NCBI GenBank assembly: GCA_028583605.1 | Contig: CM053332.1 | Span: 18,579,555-18,643,554 of the forward strand | Reading direction: 5' to 3' | DNA length: 64,000 nucleotides | Source of the DNA: Dastarcus helophoroides | Taxonomy: Eukaryota > Arthropoda > Insecta > Coleoptera > Bothrideridae | In this document: positions 46,241 through 57,304 of the stretch, piece by piece | Position numbering within the stretch: the first letter of the stretch is position 1 | Layout of the letters: the number at the start of each line of letters is the position of its first letter | Translations under genes and position numbers: made by a program | The notes under the pieces: generated by a model | What the model was told of the DNA's origin: nothing | What the model saw: only the letters and a program-made list of their open reading frames with translations | Database searches by the model: none

Positions 46241-46636
46241 ACTCTCTCAGCCTCTTATCCAACTTTCTTTGATATCTTTAAGGCAACTGACACAGTTTGG
46301 CACTCTACAAGATGTACCAGTTTGGAATACCTCTAACAATGGTTCAAATGGTAAGCTCGTTCTTGAACCAGCGCTCATTCAAAGCAAAGGTGGGACAGGA
46401 ACTATCAAACCAGCTTAGGCTACAGTATGGGGTGCCTCAAGGCTCTGCCTTGTCATCTCTGCTGTATTCTCTGTTTACCGCAGACATCCCGAGAACCAAT
46501 CCAACAATTGATCCACACCTTATTGGCAACTTATGTAGGCGACACAGCTTTGGTGGCGTACTATTTCAATCCAGAGCTGGTCATCAAACGACTTCAGGAG
46601 GCAACAGATAGTCTACTAGATTACTTCGGTAAATAG
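46241..46636 (+). pseudogene. Second LINE RT remnant with motifs B and C
   Basis: GVPQGSALSSLLY is present in one frame and TYVGDTALVA in another, so a frameshift separates them. Motif C should be YADD; here it is YVGD, so the first catalytic Asp is replaced by Gly. Relative to 45,603-45,775 an internal deletion brings the upstream CTCTTATCCAACTT next to motif A, which is itself altered. Confidence 0.85.
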
Positions 46637-46805
46637 GAAAATCCAAGTCAACAGCAGACAAGACCCAAGCAGTCTTCTTCACCCGAAGAAGGCTCCAACC
46701 ATATGAACATATAAATGTTCGCGGGCAAAACGTTAGACTTCAGGCAAAGTGTTTAGGTGTAATTCTTGAAAAAGACTTACATTCCAGGCACACATTGATT
46801 ATGCA

Positions 46806-47156
46806 GTGTCCAAAGTCAAAATGCTGAAAGGACTGCTGCAAGCGATAATTCGTAGAAATGGTAACCTGTTCATTGGACTTCAAGTGTTACTATACAAATT
46901 AATCATACGACCAGCGATGACCTACGCATCTGTAGCTTGGTCACAGGCGACCGATAATCAGATGAAGAATCTCCAGGTGTTCCAGGACGTCTTTCTAAGA
47001 CAAGCCATGGACGCTCCATGGTTTGTGAGAAACAACCAACTTCATAGGGAAGCTGAGCTACCTTTGGTAAGAGATTTTCTTATGGAAATTAATTCGAGAG
47101 CGATGGTGAGAGCAAAAACGCATCCCAACGAACTAGTTCGACAGGCAGTGGATTAG
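46806..47156 (+). pseudogene. LINE C-terminal region remnant, copy 1
   Basis: Frame with LLYKLIIRPAMTYASVAW and a following Gln/Asn-rich helix, the region after the RT thumb in Jockey LINEs. It ends in an early stop. A tandem copy starts about 392 bp later. Confidence 0.8.
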
Positions 47157-47204
47157 GATCCAAACATCCCAACCAGGATTAGGAGACCAAGGATGGTCCT
47201 CTAG

Positions 47205-47676
47205 GCCAAAATTCTGAAGGAACTACTGCAAGCGATGATTGGAAGAAATAGTAACCTGTTCATTGGACTTAAAGTGTTACTATATAAATCAGTCATAAGA
47301 CCAGCGATGACCTGCGCATCTGTAGCTTGGTCTCAGGCAACGAATAATCAGATGAAGAAACTCCAGGTGATCCAGAATGTCTTCCTAAGACAAAGCCGTG
47401 GACGCTCCATGGTTTATGAGAAACAATCAACTCCATAGGAAAGCTAAACTATCCCTGGTAAGAGATTCTCTTAGGGAAACTAATTCCAGGGTGATGAAAA
47501 GAGCGGAAACGCATCCCAACGAGCTAGTTCGACTAGGCAGTGGATTACGATCTAAACGTCCTCAACCAGGATTAGGAGACCAAGGATGGTCCTCTAGGCT
47601 ACGACTTCCATTTCAAAAATTTTTGATTTGTTTGTTTCTTATGTTTCAGGCAAAACAGCTTACAATAGTGCTCTAG
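47205..47676 (+). pseudogene. LINE C-terminal region remnant, copy 2
   Basis: Two overlapping frames (47,235-47,438 and 47,398-47,676) repeat copy 1, e.g. LLYKSVIRPAMTCASVAW, with a frameshift near 47,400 at the MDAPWF region. The junction with copy 1 lies at CTCTAGGCCAAAATTCTG. Confidence 0.8.
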
Positions 47677-47942
47677 CACTATTGTACTGTTCCGACGGAG
47701 GAATTGGGGGCCAAGGGCCCGGCCCGAAGAAGTAGGGATTTTTAGTCGGTACCCGTAGTTTGAGCGGAAGTCCGACACTATCTGAGTATCTTCTCAGATG
47801 TCCTTAACGGATTTTCCCCTAGTTAAAAAAATAGAAATTTATAAATGCCATTTTATACGTTTTTCTGCCATTTTCGAGTATTTTATTTGCCATTTATGGT
47901 GCAAAAACTTAACTTTTTTATTGCTACAACTTCCGGGATCTA

Positions 47943-48930
47943 GTTTTACTTTATTTATATCGTTATGTATTATTTTACACTAATTACCCTTATAATTTAC
48001 AACAAATTCTTAGCACAGCTAACTCTATATCCAAGAGCTGCATAGACGAAGTTTTCGTGGCACCTTCTGCCACGTTCTGACCTTTCTTTTTTTATTTTAT
48101 TTACGTATCCATCAAAGAAATACTTTATTTTCGGAAGGTGCGTTATTCCTAATTGTATTAGCATCACCTCGGCGTCGCAGTAATTTATTCGGGATGCCTT
48201 ATGACTCCCCAAGTGCTTCCAATTGAATGGAACCAATTCCGCTTAATACGCCCTGATCAACTTTCGCCCAAGCGATGCTATAAATCAATATCACAAGAAA
48301 TTCCTCCTCTCCCGTCGGCGTATTTTTAATAGAAGAATTTTATAGATTATACGTAAAAGGGAAGACACGCATATCTCCGATGAAATATTTCTGAAATTGC
48401 GGCGAAAATGGCAGTGGGGTGTCTCAGGATCGATCCTACCGAATGGTCTCTAATTGTGACATTTTTGCAGTTAAATGCGGATGTGGTCTTTGCTGACGAA
48501 TTGAGGTTGCACGCATAATATAAAATTGTGCAAGGTCCATGCACCCGACTATATTGTTGCTAAGCATGCTTTTTACGAATGCCGTAACAAATCGGTGAAG
48601 CACGGAAGTTCTAACTTCATTACCTGCTAATGATAAAAAGTAGCTGGAAGTTTCCTGATATAAAAGTTTACTCTTCCGCTAAAGCTCGACTCGCTTATGT
48701 ATTTTAAGCACGAAATATATTTATGAATACATTGACTTCTCCTCTGTAGTTTGTTGCGTATACGTGTAAGGAAAATTTTCATTTGGATACAACTTTTAAT
48801 GAATAATAATTTATAAGCGTGCAGGTAAGAACAAATTGAAAGTGTTGAACAACTTTAACGTGACTTTGAAGAACGACGTTATCAAGGGGATTCACAGAGC
48901 TATTTCACTTTAGGTTGCCTGTTGATTAAC
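47943..48930. other. Gene-free low-copy DNA
   Basis: More balanced composition than its neighbours but no frame with a recognisable domain. Small frames at 47,997-48,236 and 48,347-48,544 (minus) are unsupported. Confidence 0.4.
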
Positions 48931-49200
48931 CCGGAGGTTCTCAAACTTTTTTTAGTTCGCGACGCCCTTTATTGTAACGAAATGAGGTGTTAATAATCGT
49001 GGAGTATATGAACCCCGTTAAGGGAATATACCAGAATATAAACATGTAAGTGAACATCTGACCTTCGCAAGTCTAGAACAGGTGAAAGGAAGATTTTTTG
49101 TCAACATGCCAAATCAAATTTTCGTATTATGAGGGGGGCTGGACCAAAAATGTTTGCCAAAGGAAAAATACGCAGCCTGCGAGCTATTCCAGAAATTTTG
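48931..49200 (+). mobile_element. Left end of a hAT-type element, partner not seen
   Basis: CCGGAGGTTCTCAAACTTTT followed by GTTCGCGACGCCCTTT is typical of hAT termini of the CAGAGGTTCTCAAAC type. No matching right end was found, so the extent is a guess. Confidence 0.35.
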
Positions 49201-50577
49201 ACTTTTATATTAAACTTATCTTTTTTTGAAAATAATTTCTTTTTAAATTTGTCTATTTTCTAAATTTCAATTTTAATATAAAAAGTTTGCTTTTTTTAAA
49301 TGCAACCTTTGTTGTCTTTTTTAATCTTTTTTGACTTCAAGGGACAAAATTTGTATTTCAAATTTTGAAGATAACCAAGGAGCAGTCCGTTCCACTAAAA
49401 TTATGGCTTCCCGGTCTACAAAACGAAATCTCTACTTTGAGCTAACTACAAAAATTAGATTAATATCTGTTGACATCTACGTCCTTAAAACATGCCGAAA
49501 AAATAAAGTTTTTCCAAATTTTATTAACATTAGTTAGAGCAACCTTTGTTGTGTTTTTTAATCTTTCTTGCTTTCAGGATAAAAGATTTGTATTTCAACT
49601 TATTTCAAAATCTGACTTTCTGATAAAATTTTCATTTTTTTCAAGAGTATCATTGTTAGAATTACGACCTTTCTTTCAAAATTAGTCTTTCTTTCAAAGT
49701 TTTAATTTTTTAAAAATTTTAACACTTCTGATTTTATTAAATAGCAATTTCTGAAAAGTTCATTTTGTTTCTAAAATTTTGTTGTTCTTTTAAAATTTTG
49801 ACTTTTTTCTGAAAATTGTTTCTAACAAGACTTATGTTTCTGCAAAATTTTTTTTCGAAATTCGTTATATTGAAAATCAACTTTTTCGTCTTGTTGAAAG
49901 GTCGACTTTTTTTCAATTTTTTCAGTACCATTTCATCCCCACTATCAGAAGAATTTTTTGATTTACTTTCTCTAAAAAAGGTCGTTTTTTTTAATGTTTG
50001 GTCTTTTTTTGCAAATTTAGAGAATTTTTCTAAAATTGACTTTCCCTAAACTGGTCGGTTTGGGAATTCAATTTGTTTTTGAAGTTCCTCTTTTCAAAAT
50101 TTGTACTTTATTTTTAAAATCTAACTTTTTCGTCAAAAAGTAAATTTCTAATAAATAATTGAACCCAGATATTTTTCAAAATGTTCAATATTTAGTACAA
50201 AAATTTGACTAGCTTCTAACTTGTCGTTTTTTTTTATTATTTTTCTTAAAGTTTTTTCAATCCAAGTCTTTTCAATCCAAGTTTTCTCAATCAAAGTTTG
50301 CTCAATCAAAGTTTGCTTAATCAAAATTTTCTGAAAATTCAGACTTTTATCTCAAAATTTGAAAGTTTTTCTTTTTTGAAATTTCGATGTTATCCTCCTC
50401 AAAAAACAGTGTTGACAGGCTACCTTTTTTGTTTAAAATGCTAGACTAGTACTTCCGGTGGCAAGTTGCAGGAACTTGGCTAGGATAAATGTATCAATAA
50501 AGCTTTTTTATGTTGCCATCAGTAGATCCTAAAACAATATATTTTTAAAAGCAATATCGCATTTTTTAACTCATTTT
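49201..50577. repeat. T-rich filler with two foldback fragments
   Basis: Degenerate T-rich repeat. Foldback pieces sit at 49,303-49,400 (TGCAACCTTTGTTGTC to CAGTCCGTTCCACTAAAAT) and 49,535-49,600 (GAGCAACCTTTGTTGTG). 50,250-50,330 has a short TTTTCAATCCAAGTTT minisatellite. No gene. Confidence 0.7.
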
Positions 50578-51260
50578 GATATGCAAGAAGAATGCAACCT
50601 AGACTACAAATTCATGCAGCCCTCCAGCCGTTTATAGTGAATCATAGGTGCATTAGAATCCTTGTCTTCTGGGAACTTTCCTAGAGAGCAACCGCTTCGC
50701 TAGGTGGCAGTGTTTCAACTGTTTGTAGTTCAGCTACCTATGATTCACTATACACGCCTGGAGGGCTGCATGAATTTGTAGTCTAGGTTGCATTCTACTT
50801 GCATACGATATTGTTGGTGATGGCCATAGTTTATCTATGAACCAATAGGTGGTAGTACTAAGAGTCACTCGCTTGACGTCTGTGAATGTTTTAGTACTTA
50901 CTTCTCGGAACATTTGTTAGCATTCGAGTTGGATATACCAAACTGACGAGATCTAACAAAATCGAAACCGGTATTTGGTTTTCAAACTTCGAGTCTAATA
51001 AATGTTCAAACCTATTGGTCTGTGTATTAGTAACATTGATACAATTTATCCGTTGAACTATGGCCATCGCCAACAATATCGTATGCAAGTAGAATGTAAC
51101 CTAGACTACAAATTCATGCAGCCCTCCAGGCGTGTATAGTGAATCATAGGTAGCTGAACTACCAACAGTTGAAACACTATCACCTAGCGAAGCGGTTGCT
51201 CTCTAGGAGAGTTCCCAGAAGACAAGGATTCTATAATGCACAGACCAATAGGTTTGATAG
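50578..51260 (+). mobile_element. HHR units in inverted and direct arrangement
   Basis: 50,590-50,805 contains inverted copies of TACAAATTCATGCAGCCCTC (palindromic junction as at 27,953). 50,806-51,050 then holds the hammerhead on the plus strand, and 51,060-51,260 a further unit fragment in the opposite sense. At least three rearranged unit pieces. Confidence 0.85.
50919..50995 (+). ncRNA. Hammerhead ribozyme, type I, near-intact
   Basis: ACCAAA, CTGACGA, stem II GATCT-AACA-AAATC (one C-A mismatch), GAAA, minimal stem III ACC/GGT, cleavage triplet GTA, TTTGGT return strand. The outer stem I is TTGGA with TTCAA, where a G-U wobble replaces a G-C pair, so pairing is kept despite the change. 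Predicted cut after 50,973. Confidence 0.83.
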
Positions 51261-52164
51261 ATTTTTAAATTCTAAACAAAAAATGTTTTGTCGCATTTTT
51301 TATCTGGAGAAGCCGTTTAAAAAAAGGTAAAAAGCTAAAAACAATTTAAAAAAAAAAATACACGGTAGGTTTTTTCTAGAACATTCGACTTTTTTCTCGA
51401 ATTAAGATCCAAATTCTATTTAAAAGAAAAAGTACGAATTCACCTCGACAGTCAAATTTTTTTCTCAAAATTCAATCTCATGTGTTTTTGCAAATTTTGA
51501 CTTTTGCCTCAAAAGTCGAAAATTCGTCTTTTATTAAGATTTCTACCTTTTTTTAAATATTTTTCGTTGTTTTTAATTTAAAATCTGTCGTCAAAATTCG
51601 ACCTTCTTCTCAAAATTTGATTTGTTGTTTAAATTTCGGTTTTTTTCTGTAAAATTTCCAAACTCAACATTTTTAAATTGGTATTTTGCTCGAAGTTTCA
51701 ATTAATTTTGAAAAATAATTGAAATTTCGAAAAGATTACCAACCTGAAAATGTTGAATATTGACATTTTCAGCAAAAGACTGAACTCTACAAACTGATGG
51801 TTTATCTTTATTTTTCAGAATTTGGACTTCGTTTCCACAATTCAACTTTTGGTTGGACTTTTTAATGGAAAATTTGATTACAAGCTTCAATCCTTTATTT
51901 CATTCTTTTTCTTTTCTTCTTCCTTCTTCTCTCCTTCTTCTTTTTCTTTTTTTTTTTCATTATTTTTATGAAAATATCTTCTTTTCTGCACATTTAGTTT
52001 AAAGTCATTTTCTGTTTCTAGTAAATTTCGATTCAAAATTCGTAATTGTTTTCCAAAATTTTTAATTTTTCTTTTCGAGAATGGTTGCAAATTTTATGAG
52101 AAATGTTAAAAATTTCTCCAGACGTTTCAATCCTATTAAAATCTTACTCTTTGTTTTTTTTTTT
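51261..52164. repeat. T-rich degenerate filler
   Basis: Same word family as elsewhere. Landmark AACATTTTTAAATTGGTATT near 51,667 recurs near 52,932, 54,847, 55,567, 56,467 and 56,826, so the filler to 57,030 is built of long imperfect duplications. No gene. Confidence 0.7.
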
Positions 52165-52380
52165 GGTGAAACGGACTGGTCCTTGGTTATCTTCAAAAAT
52201 TGAAATACAAAACTTGTCCCCTGAAACCAAGAAAGATTAAAAACACAACAAAAGGTTGCTCTAACGCGTTTCGACAGAGAGGCATCTATCTGAAGATCAT
52301 AGCTTGACTGTCGAAACGCGTGAGAGCAACCTTTGTTGTGCTTTTTAATCTTTCTTGGTTTCAAGGGACAAGTTTTGTAT
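52165..52380. mobile_element. Foldback element FB, near-complete copy
   Basis: AACGGACTGGTCCTTGGTTA at the left, centre GAGAGGCATCTATCTGAAGA, right arm to GGGACAAGTTTTGTATTT. Confidence 0.85.
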
Positions 52381-53364
52381 TTACATTTTTATAACCATTT
52401 GTATTTCTCGAGATTTTGACTTTTGCCTTGAGATTCGTTTTCTAAATCAAAATTTCGACTTTTTTTCTAAATGTTTATCATTTTTTAAGTTTGACTTCAT
52501 CCTTGAAAATTCTACTTTTTCTCTTAAAATTTAACCCTTGCTTAGAAAATTGGTCCCCTATTAACGTTCGTTTTTTTTAGAAATTTGAATTTTTTAATTC
52601 GACTATTTTCAGATGATTTTTTTTCTTTAATTCTTAAGATCTAAGTTTATTTTTAAATTGGGTCCTTTTTTTTCAAAATATTGAATTCTTCCTGAAATTA
52701 AACTTTTGTTTCAAAATTTGAATTTCTCTTGGAACAAGCCATCATATTTTGACAAAAATTACATTTTTTTTTAAATTAAAGACTTTTTTTAAGTTTACAT
52801 TTCTTAAGGTTTTGAATGTAATTACATTTTTTAATTCAAGCTATTTTAGATGGAATTTTGTCTCGAATTCTTAAACTTCGTCTTTTTTCTCAAAATATTA
52901 TTTTCTGTTTAAAGTTTGGTCTTTTTCTAAATATTACCAAATTCAACATTTTTAAATTGGTATTTTGCTCGAAATTTCAATTAATTTTGAGAAATAATTG
53001 AACTTTCGAAAAAAATAGCAACTTAAAAATGTTGAATATTGAAATTTTTAGCCAATGACTGAAGTTTAAAAACTCATTGTTTATATTTTTTTTCTAGAAT
53101 TTGGACTTGCAAAGTTTGATTGAAAGCTTAGATCCTCTCTTTGTTTCTTTTTCTTTTTTTCATTATTTTTATGATGGTTTGTTTTCTTCTGCACTTTTAG
53201 TTTAAAGTGAATTTTCTGTTTCTAGTACATTTTGATTCAAAATTCGTAATTGTTTTCAAAATTTCGAATTTTTTTTCTCGAAAATTGCTGCAAATTTTAT
53301 TAGAAATTTTAAAAATTTCTTCAGACGTTTCCACTTTCCTTTCAAAATATAACCCTTCTTTTTT
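52381..53364. repeat. T-rich filler, duplication unit
   Basis: Begins ACCATTTGTATTTCTCGAGA. The same start recurs near 53,790, and related starts near 55,253 and 56,158. Ends in the block TTCTTCTGCACTTTTAGTTT also seen near 55,080 and 55,985. No gene. Confidence 0.7.
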
Positions 53365-53575
53365 TTTGGTGGAACGGACTGGTTCTTGGTTATCTTCAAA
53401 AATTGAAATACAAAACTTGTCCCCTGAAACCAAAAAAGATTAAAAAACACAGCAAAAGTTGCTCTAACGCGTTTCGACAGAGAAGCATCTATCTGAAGAT
53501 CATAGCTTTGCTGTCGAAATGCGTAAGAGCAGCTTTTCATTCTTTCTTGGTTTCAGCGGAAAATATTTGTATTTC
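53365..53575. mobile_element. Foldback element FB, near-complete copy
   Basis: TGGAACGGACTGGTTCTTGG on the left and a right arm degraded after GCAGCTTTTCATTCTTTC. The flanking filler is nearly the same as that at 52,165, so the element and its flank were duplicated together. Confidence 0.82.
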
Positions 53576-56500
53576 AACTTATCTCAAAATCTGACTTTCT
53601 GATAAAATTTTCATTTTTTTTTCGAGAGTTTCATTGTTAAAATTACGATTTTTCAAAGTTTTAATTTTTCAAAAATTTATCCATTTCTGAGAATTGAATT
53701 TATTAAATCGCAGTTTCTGAAAAGTTCATTTTGTTTCTAAAATGTTGCAAATTTTATTAGAAACGTTACGTTACTTTCCTGTCGAAATATAACCCTTTGT
53801 ATTTCTGGAGATTTCTACTTTTGCCTTGAGATTCGTTTTATTTAATTAAAATTTCAACTTTTTTTCTAAATGGTTATCATTTTTATGTTCGACTTTATTC
53901 TGAAAATTTTACTTTTTCTTTTAATTTACACCTTGCTAAGAAAATTGGTCTCCCTTTTAGGTTCGTTTTTAAAAATTTGAATTTTTTAATTCGACTATTT
54001 TGAGATGAACTTTTTTCTCCAATTTTTAAAATTTCAGTTTATTCTTAAATTGAGTTTTTTTTCAAAATGTCGAATTTTTCCCAAAATTAAACTTTTGTTT
54101 CAAAATTTGACTTTCTCGCGGAAAGAGCCATCATATTTCTACAAAAATTAACTTTTTTTTTTAATAAAGACTTTTTTTGCAGTTTCCATTTTTTAATATT
54201 TCTCAAAGTTTGGTTTTTTGAGGTCAGTTAAAATTCGGCATTTTATATTTTACGAAATTTCGATTTTTTCCTTGAAATCTTTCTTTTCCTGAAGTTTCAC
54301 TATTTTTTTTTTCAGAAATCAAGTCGAAATTTTATGCTTTTTCTAAATCAAAATTTCGACTTTTTTTCTAAATGTTTATCATTCTTTAAGTTTGACTTTA
54401 TTCTGAAAATTCCACTTTTTCTCTTAAAATTTAACCCTTGCTAAGAAAATTGGTCTCCTATTGACGCTCGTTTCTTTTTAGAAATTTGAATTTTTTAATT
54501 CGATTATTTTCAGATTAATTTTTTTCTTTAAATCTTAAGATCTTAGTTTATTTTTAAACTGGGTCCTTTTTTTAAAAAATTTTGAATTCTTCCCGAAATT
54601 AAACTTTTGTTTCAAAATTTGACTTTCTCTTGGAACAAGCCATCATATTTCTACAAAAATTAACATTTCTTATTAAATTAAAGACTTTTTTTGAAGTTTA
54701 TACTTCTTAAGGGTTTGAATATATTAAATTTTTTTAATTCAACTATTTTTAGAGGGAATTTTTTCTCTAATTCTTGAAATTCGACCTTTTTCTCAAAATT
54801 TTATTTTCTGTTTAGAGTTTGGTCTTTTTCTAAATTTTTCCAAATTCAACATTTTTAAATTGGTATTTTACTGGAAATTTCAATTAATTTTGAGAAATAA
54901 TTGAAGTTGTAAAAAAAATAGCAACTGAAAAATGTTGAATATTGAAATTTTCAGCCAATGACTGAACTTTAAAAAATCATTGTTTATATTTTTTTCTCAG
55001 AATTTCGATTTCCAAAATTTGATTGGAAGCTTAGATCCTCTCTTTGTTTCTTTTTTTCATTATTTTTATGATGGTTTGTTTTCTTCTGCACTTTTAGTTT
55101 AAAGTCATTTTCTGTTTCTAGTCAATTTCGATTTAAAATTTGTAATTGTTTCCAAATTTTCGAATTTTTATTCTCGAAAATTGTTGCAAATTTTATTAGA
55201 AAGCCTAAACATTTCTACAGACGTTTTCACCTTCCTGTCACAAATTATCCCCTTGCATTTCTGGAAAATTAGACTTTTGCCTTGAGATTCGTTTTTCTAA
55301 TCAAAATTTCGACTTTTTTCGTAAATGTTTATCATTTTTTGGGTTCGACTTTATTCTGAAAATTTCACTTTTTCTCTTAAAATTTAACCCTTGCTAAGAA
55401 AATTGGTTTCCTTTTGAGGCTCGGTTATTTTTTTAGAAATTTCAATTTTTTTAATTCGAACGTTTTTAGATGGATTTTTTTTTTTCGAATCCTTGAAATT
55501 CGATCTTTTCCTCAAAATTTGATTTTCTGTTAAAAGTTCGGTCTTTTTCTAAAAATTTCCAAATTCCACATTTTTAAATTGGTATTTTGCTCGAAATTTC
55601 AATTTATTTTGAGAAATAATTGAACTTTCCAAAAGATTACCAACTTAAAAATGTTGAATTCTGAAATTTTCGGCAAAGTACTGAACTTTAAAAACTGATT
55701 GTTTATCATTTTTTTTTCGGAATTTGGACTTTATTTCAACAATTCAACTTTGTTGGACTTTTCAATGGAAAAGTTAATAAAAAGCTTTGATGCTTTATTT
55801 GTTTCTTTTTTGTTTTTGCATTATTCTTATAAAAGTCTTTTTTTTCTGCACTTTTACATTAAAGTCATTTACTGTTTCTAGTTAATTTCGATTCAAAATC
55901 CGTAATTGTTTCCAAAATTTGATTAAAAGCTTAGATCCTCTCCTTGTTTCTTTTTCTTTTTTTTCATTATTTTTATGATGGTTTGTTTTCTTCTGCACTT
56001 TTAATTTAAAGTCATTTTCTGTTTCTAGTCAATTTCGATTCAAAATTTGTAATTGTTTGCAAATTTTCGAATTTTTATTCTCGAAAATTGTTGCAAATTT
56101 TATTAGAAAGGCTAAACATTTTTCCAGACGTTTCGACCTTTCCGTCACATCATATCCCTTTGCATTTCTGGAAAATTAGACTTTTGCCTTAAGATTCGTT
56201 TTTCTAATCAAAATTTCGAATTTTTTCCAAAACGTTTATCATTTTTTGGGTTCGACTTTATTCTGAAAATTTCACTTTTTCTCTTAAAATTTAACCCTTG
56301 CTAAGAAAATTGGTTTCCTTTTGAGGCTCGGTTATTTTTTTAGAAATTTCAATTTTTTAATTCGACCGTTTTTAGTTGGATATTTTTTTTTTCGAATCCT
56401 TGAAATTCGATCTTTTCCTCAAAATTTGATTTTCTGTTAAAAGTTCGGTTTTTTTCTAAAAATTTTCAAATTTCACATTTTTAAATTGGTATTTTGCTGG

Positions 56501-57029
56501 AAGTTTTAATTAATTTTGAGAAATAATTAAAATTTCGAAAAGATCACCAACTTAAAAATGTTGAATACTGAAATTTTCAGCAAAATACTGAACTTTAAAA
56601 ACTGATTGTTTATCATTTTTTTTTTGGAATTTGGACTTTATTTCAAAAATTCAACTTTTGTTGGACTTTTCAATGGAAAAGTTGATTAAAAGCTTTGATG
56701 CTTTATTTGTTTATTTTTCGTTTTTTCATTATTCTTAGGAAAGTCTTTTTTTCTGCACTTTTGCATTAAAGTCATTTTCTGTTTCTAGATAATTTCGATT
56801 CAAAATTCGTAACCACCAAATTCAACATTTTTAAATTGGTATTTTGCTCGAAATTTCAATTAATTTTGAAAAATAATTGAACTTTCGAAAAAAAATAGCA
56901 ATTTAAAAATGTTGAATATTGAAATTTTCAGCTAATGACTGAAGTTTAAAAACTCATCGTTTATATTTTTTTTCAGAATTTCGACTTACAAAATTTGATT
57001 GAAAGCTTAGATCCTCTCTTCGTAATTGT
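53576..57029. repeat. T-rich filler in long imperfect duplications
   Basis: Units of roughly 0.9-1.4 kb share GACTTTTGCCTTGAGATTCG, TTAACCCTTGCTAAGAAAAT and AACATTTTTAAATTGGTATT in the same order. No coding sequence; frames of 60-80 codons are Phe-rich. Confidence 0.75.
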
Positions 57030-57210
57030 TGAAATACAGAACTTGTCCCCTGAAACCAAGAAAGATTAAAAAACACAACAAAGGTTGCTCTAGAGCTAGA
57101 GCTTAGAACAATCTTTGTTGTGTCTTTTAATCTTTCTTGGTTTCAGGGAACAAGTTTTGTATTTCAATTTTTGAAGGTAAACAAGGACCAGTCCGTTCAA
57201 TCAAAAATTC
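57030..57210. mobile_element. Foldback element FB, copy with short centre
   Basis: GAACTTGTCCCCTGAAACCA on the left, an abbreviated centre CTCTAGAGCTAGAGCTTAG, and the right arm to CAGTCCGTTCAATCAAAA. The left outer end is missing. Confidence 0.82.
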
Positions 57211-57304
57211 CAAAATTTCGAATTTTTATTCTCGAAAATTGTTGCAAATTTTATTAGAAAGGCTAAACATTTCTCCAGACGTTTCGACCTTCCTGTCACA
57301 ACAT

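Larger units (their letters stand above)
45064..47829 (+). mobile_element. 5'-truncated, rearranged Jockey-like LINE nested in the hAT-like copy
   Basis: Left junction AACAAAAATTT (45,053-45,063) and right junction AATAGAAATTT (47,830-47,840) match at 9 of 11 positions, consistent with a LINE target-site duplication. It holds three partly overlapping LINE segments plus a hammerhead relic at 46,086, so it is not one simple insertion. 47,680-47,829 is a GC-richer tail, probably 3' UTR. Confidence 0.78.
43636..47942 (-). mobile_element. Inverted, truncated copy of the 28,610 element, split by a LINE
   Basis: 43,640-45,063 is the reverse complement of about 28,737-30,120, and 47,830-47,942 of about 28,615-28,715. 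The terminus inverted is TAGATCCCGGAAGTTG at 47,942. The intervening 45,064-47,829 is LINE-derived and splits what was one element. The inner end is truncated against a hammerhead unit, so no TSD can be read. Confidence 0.85.
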
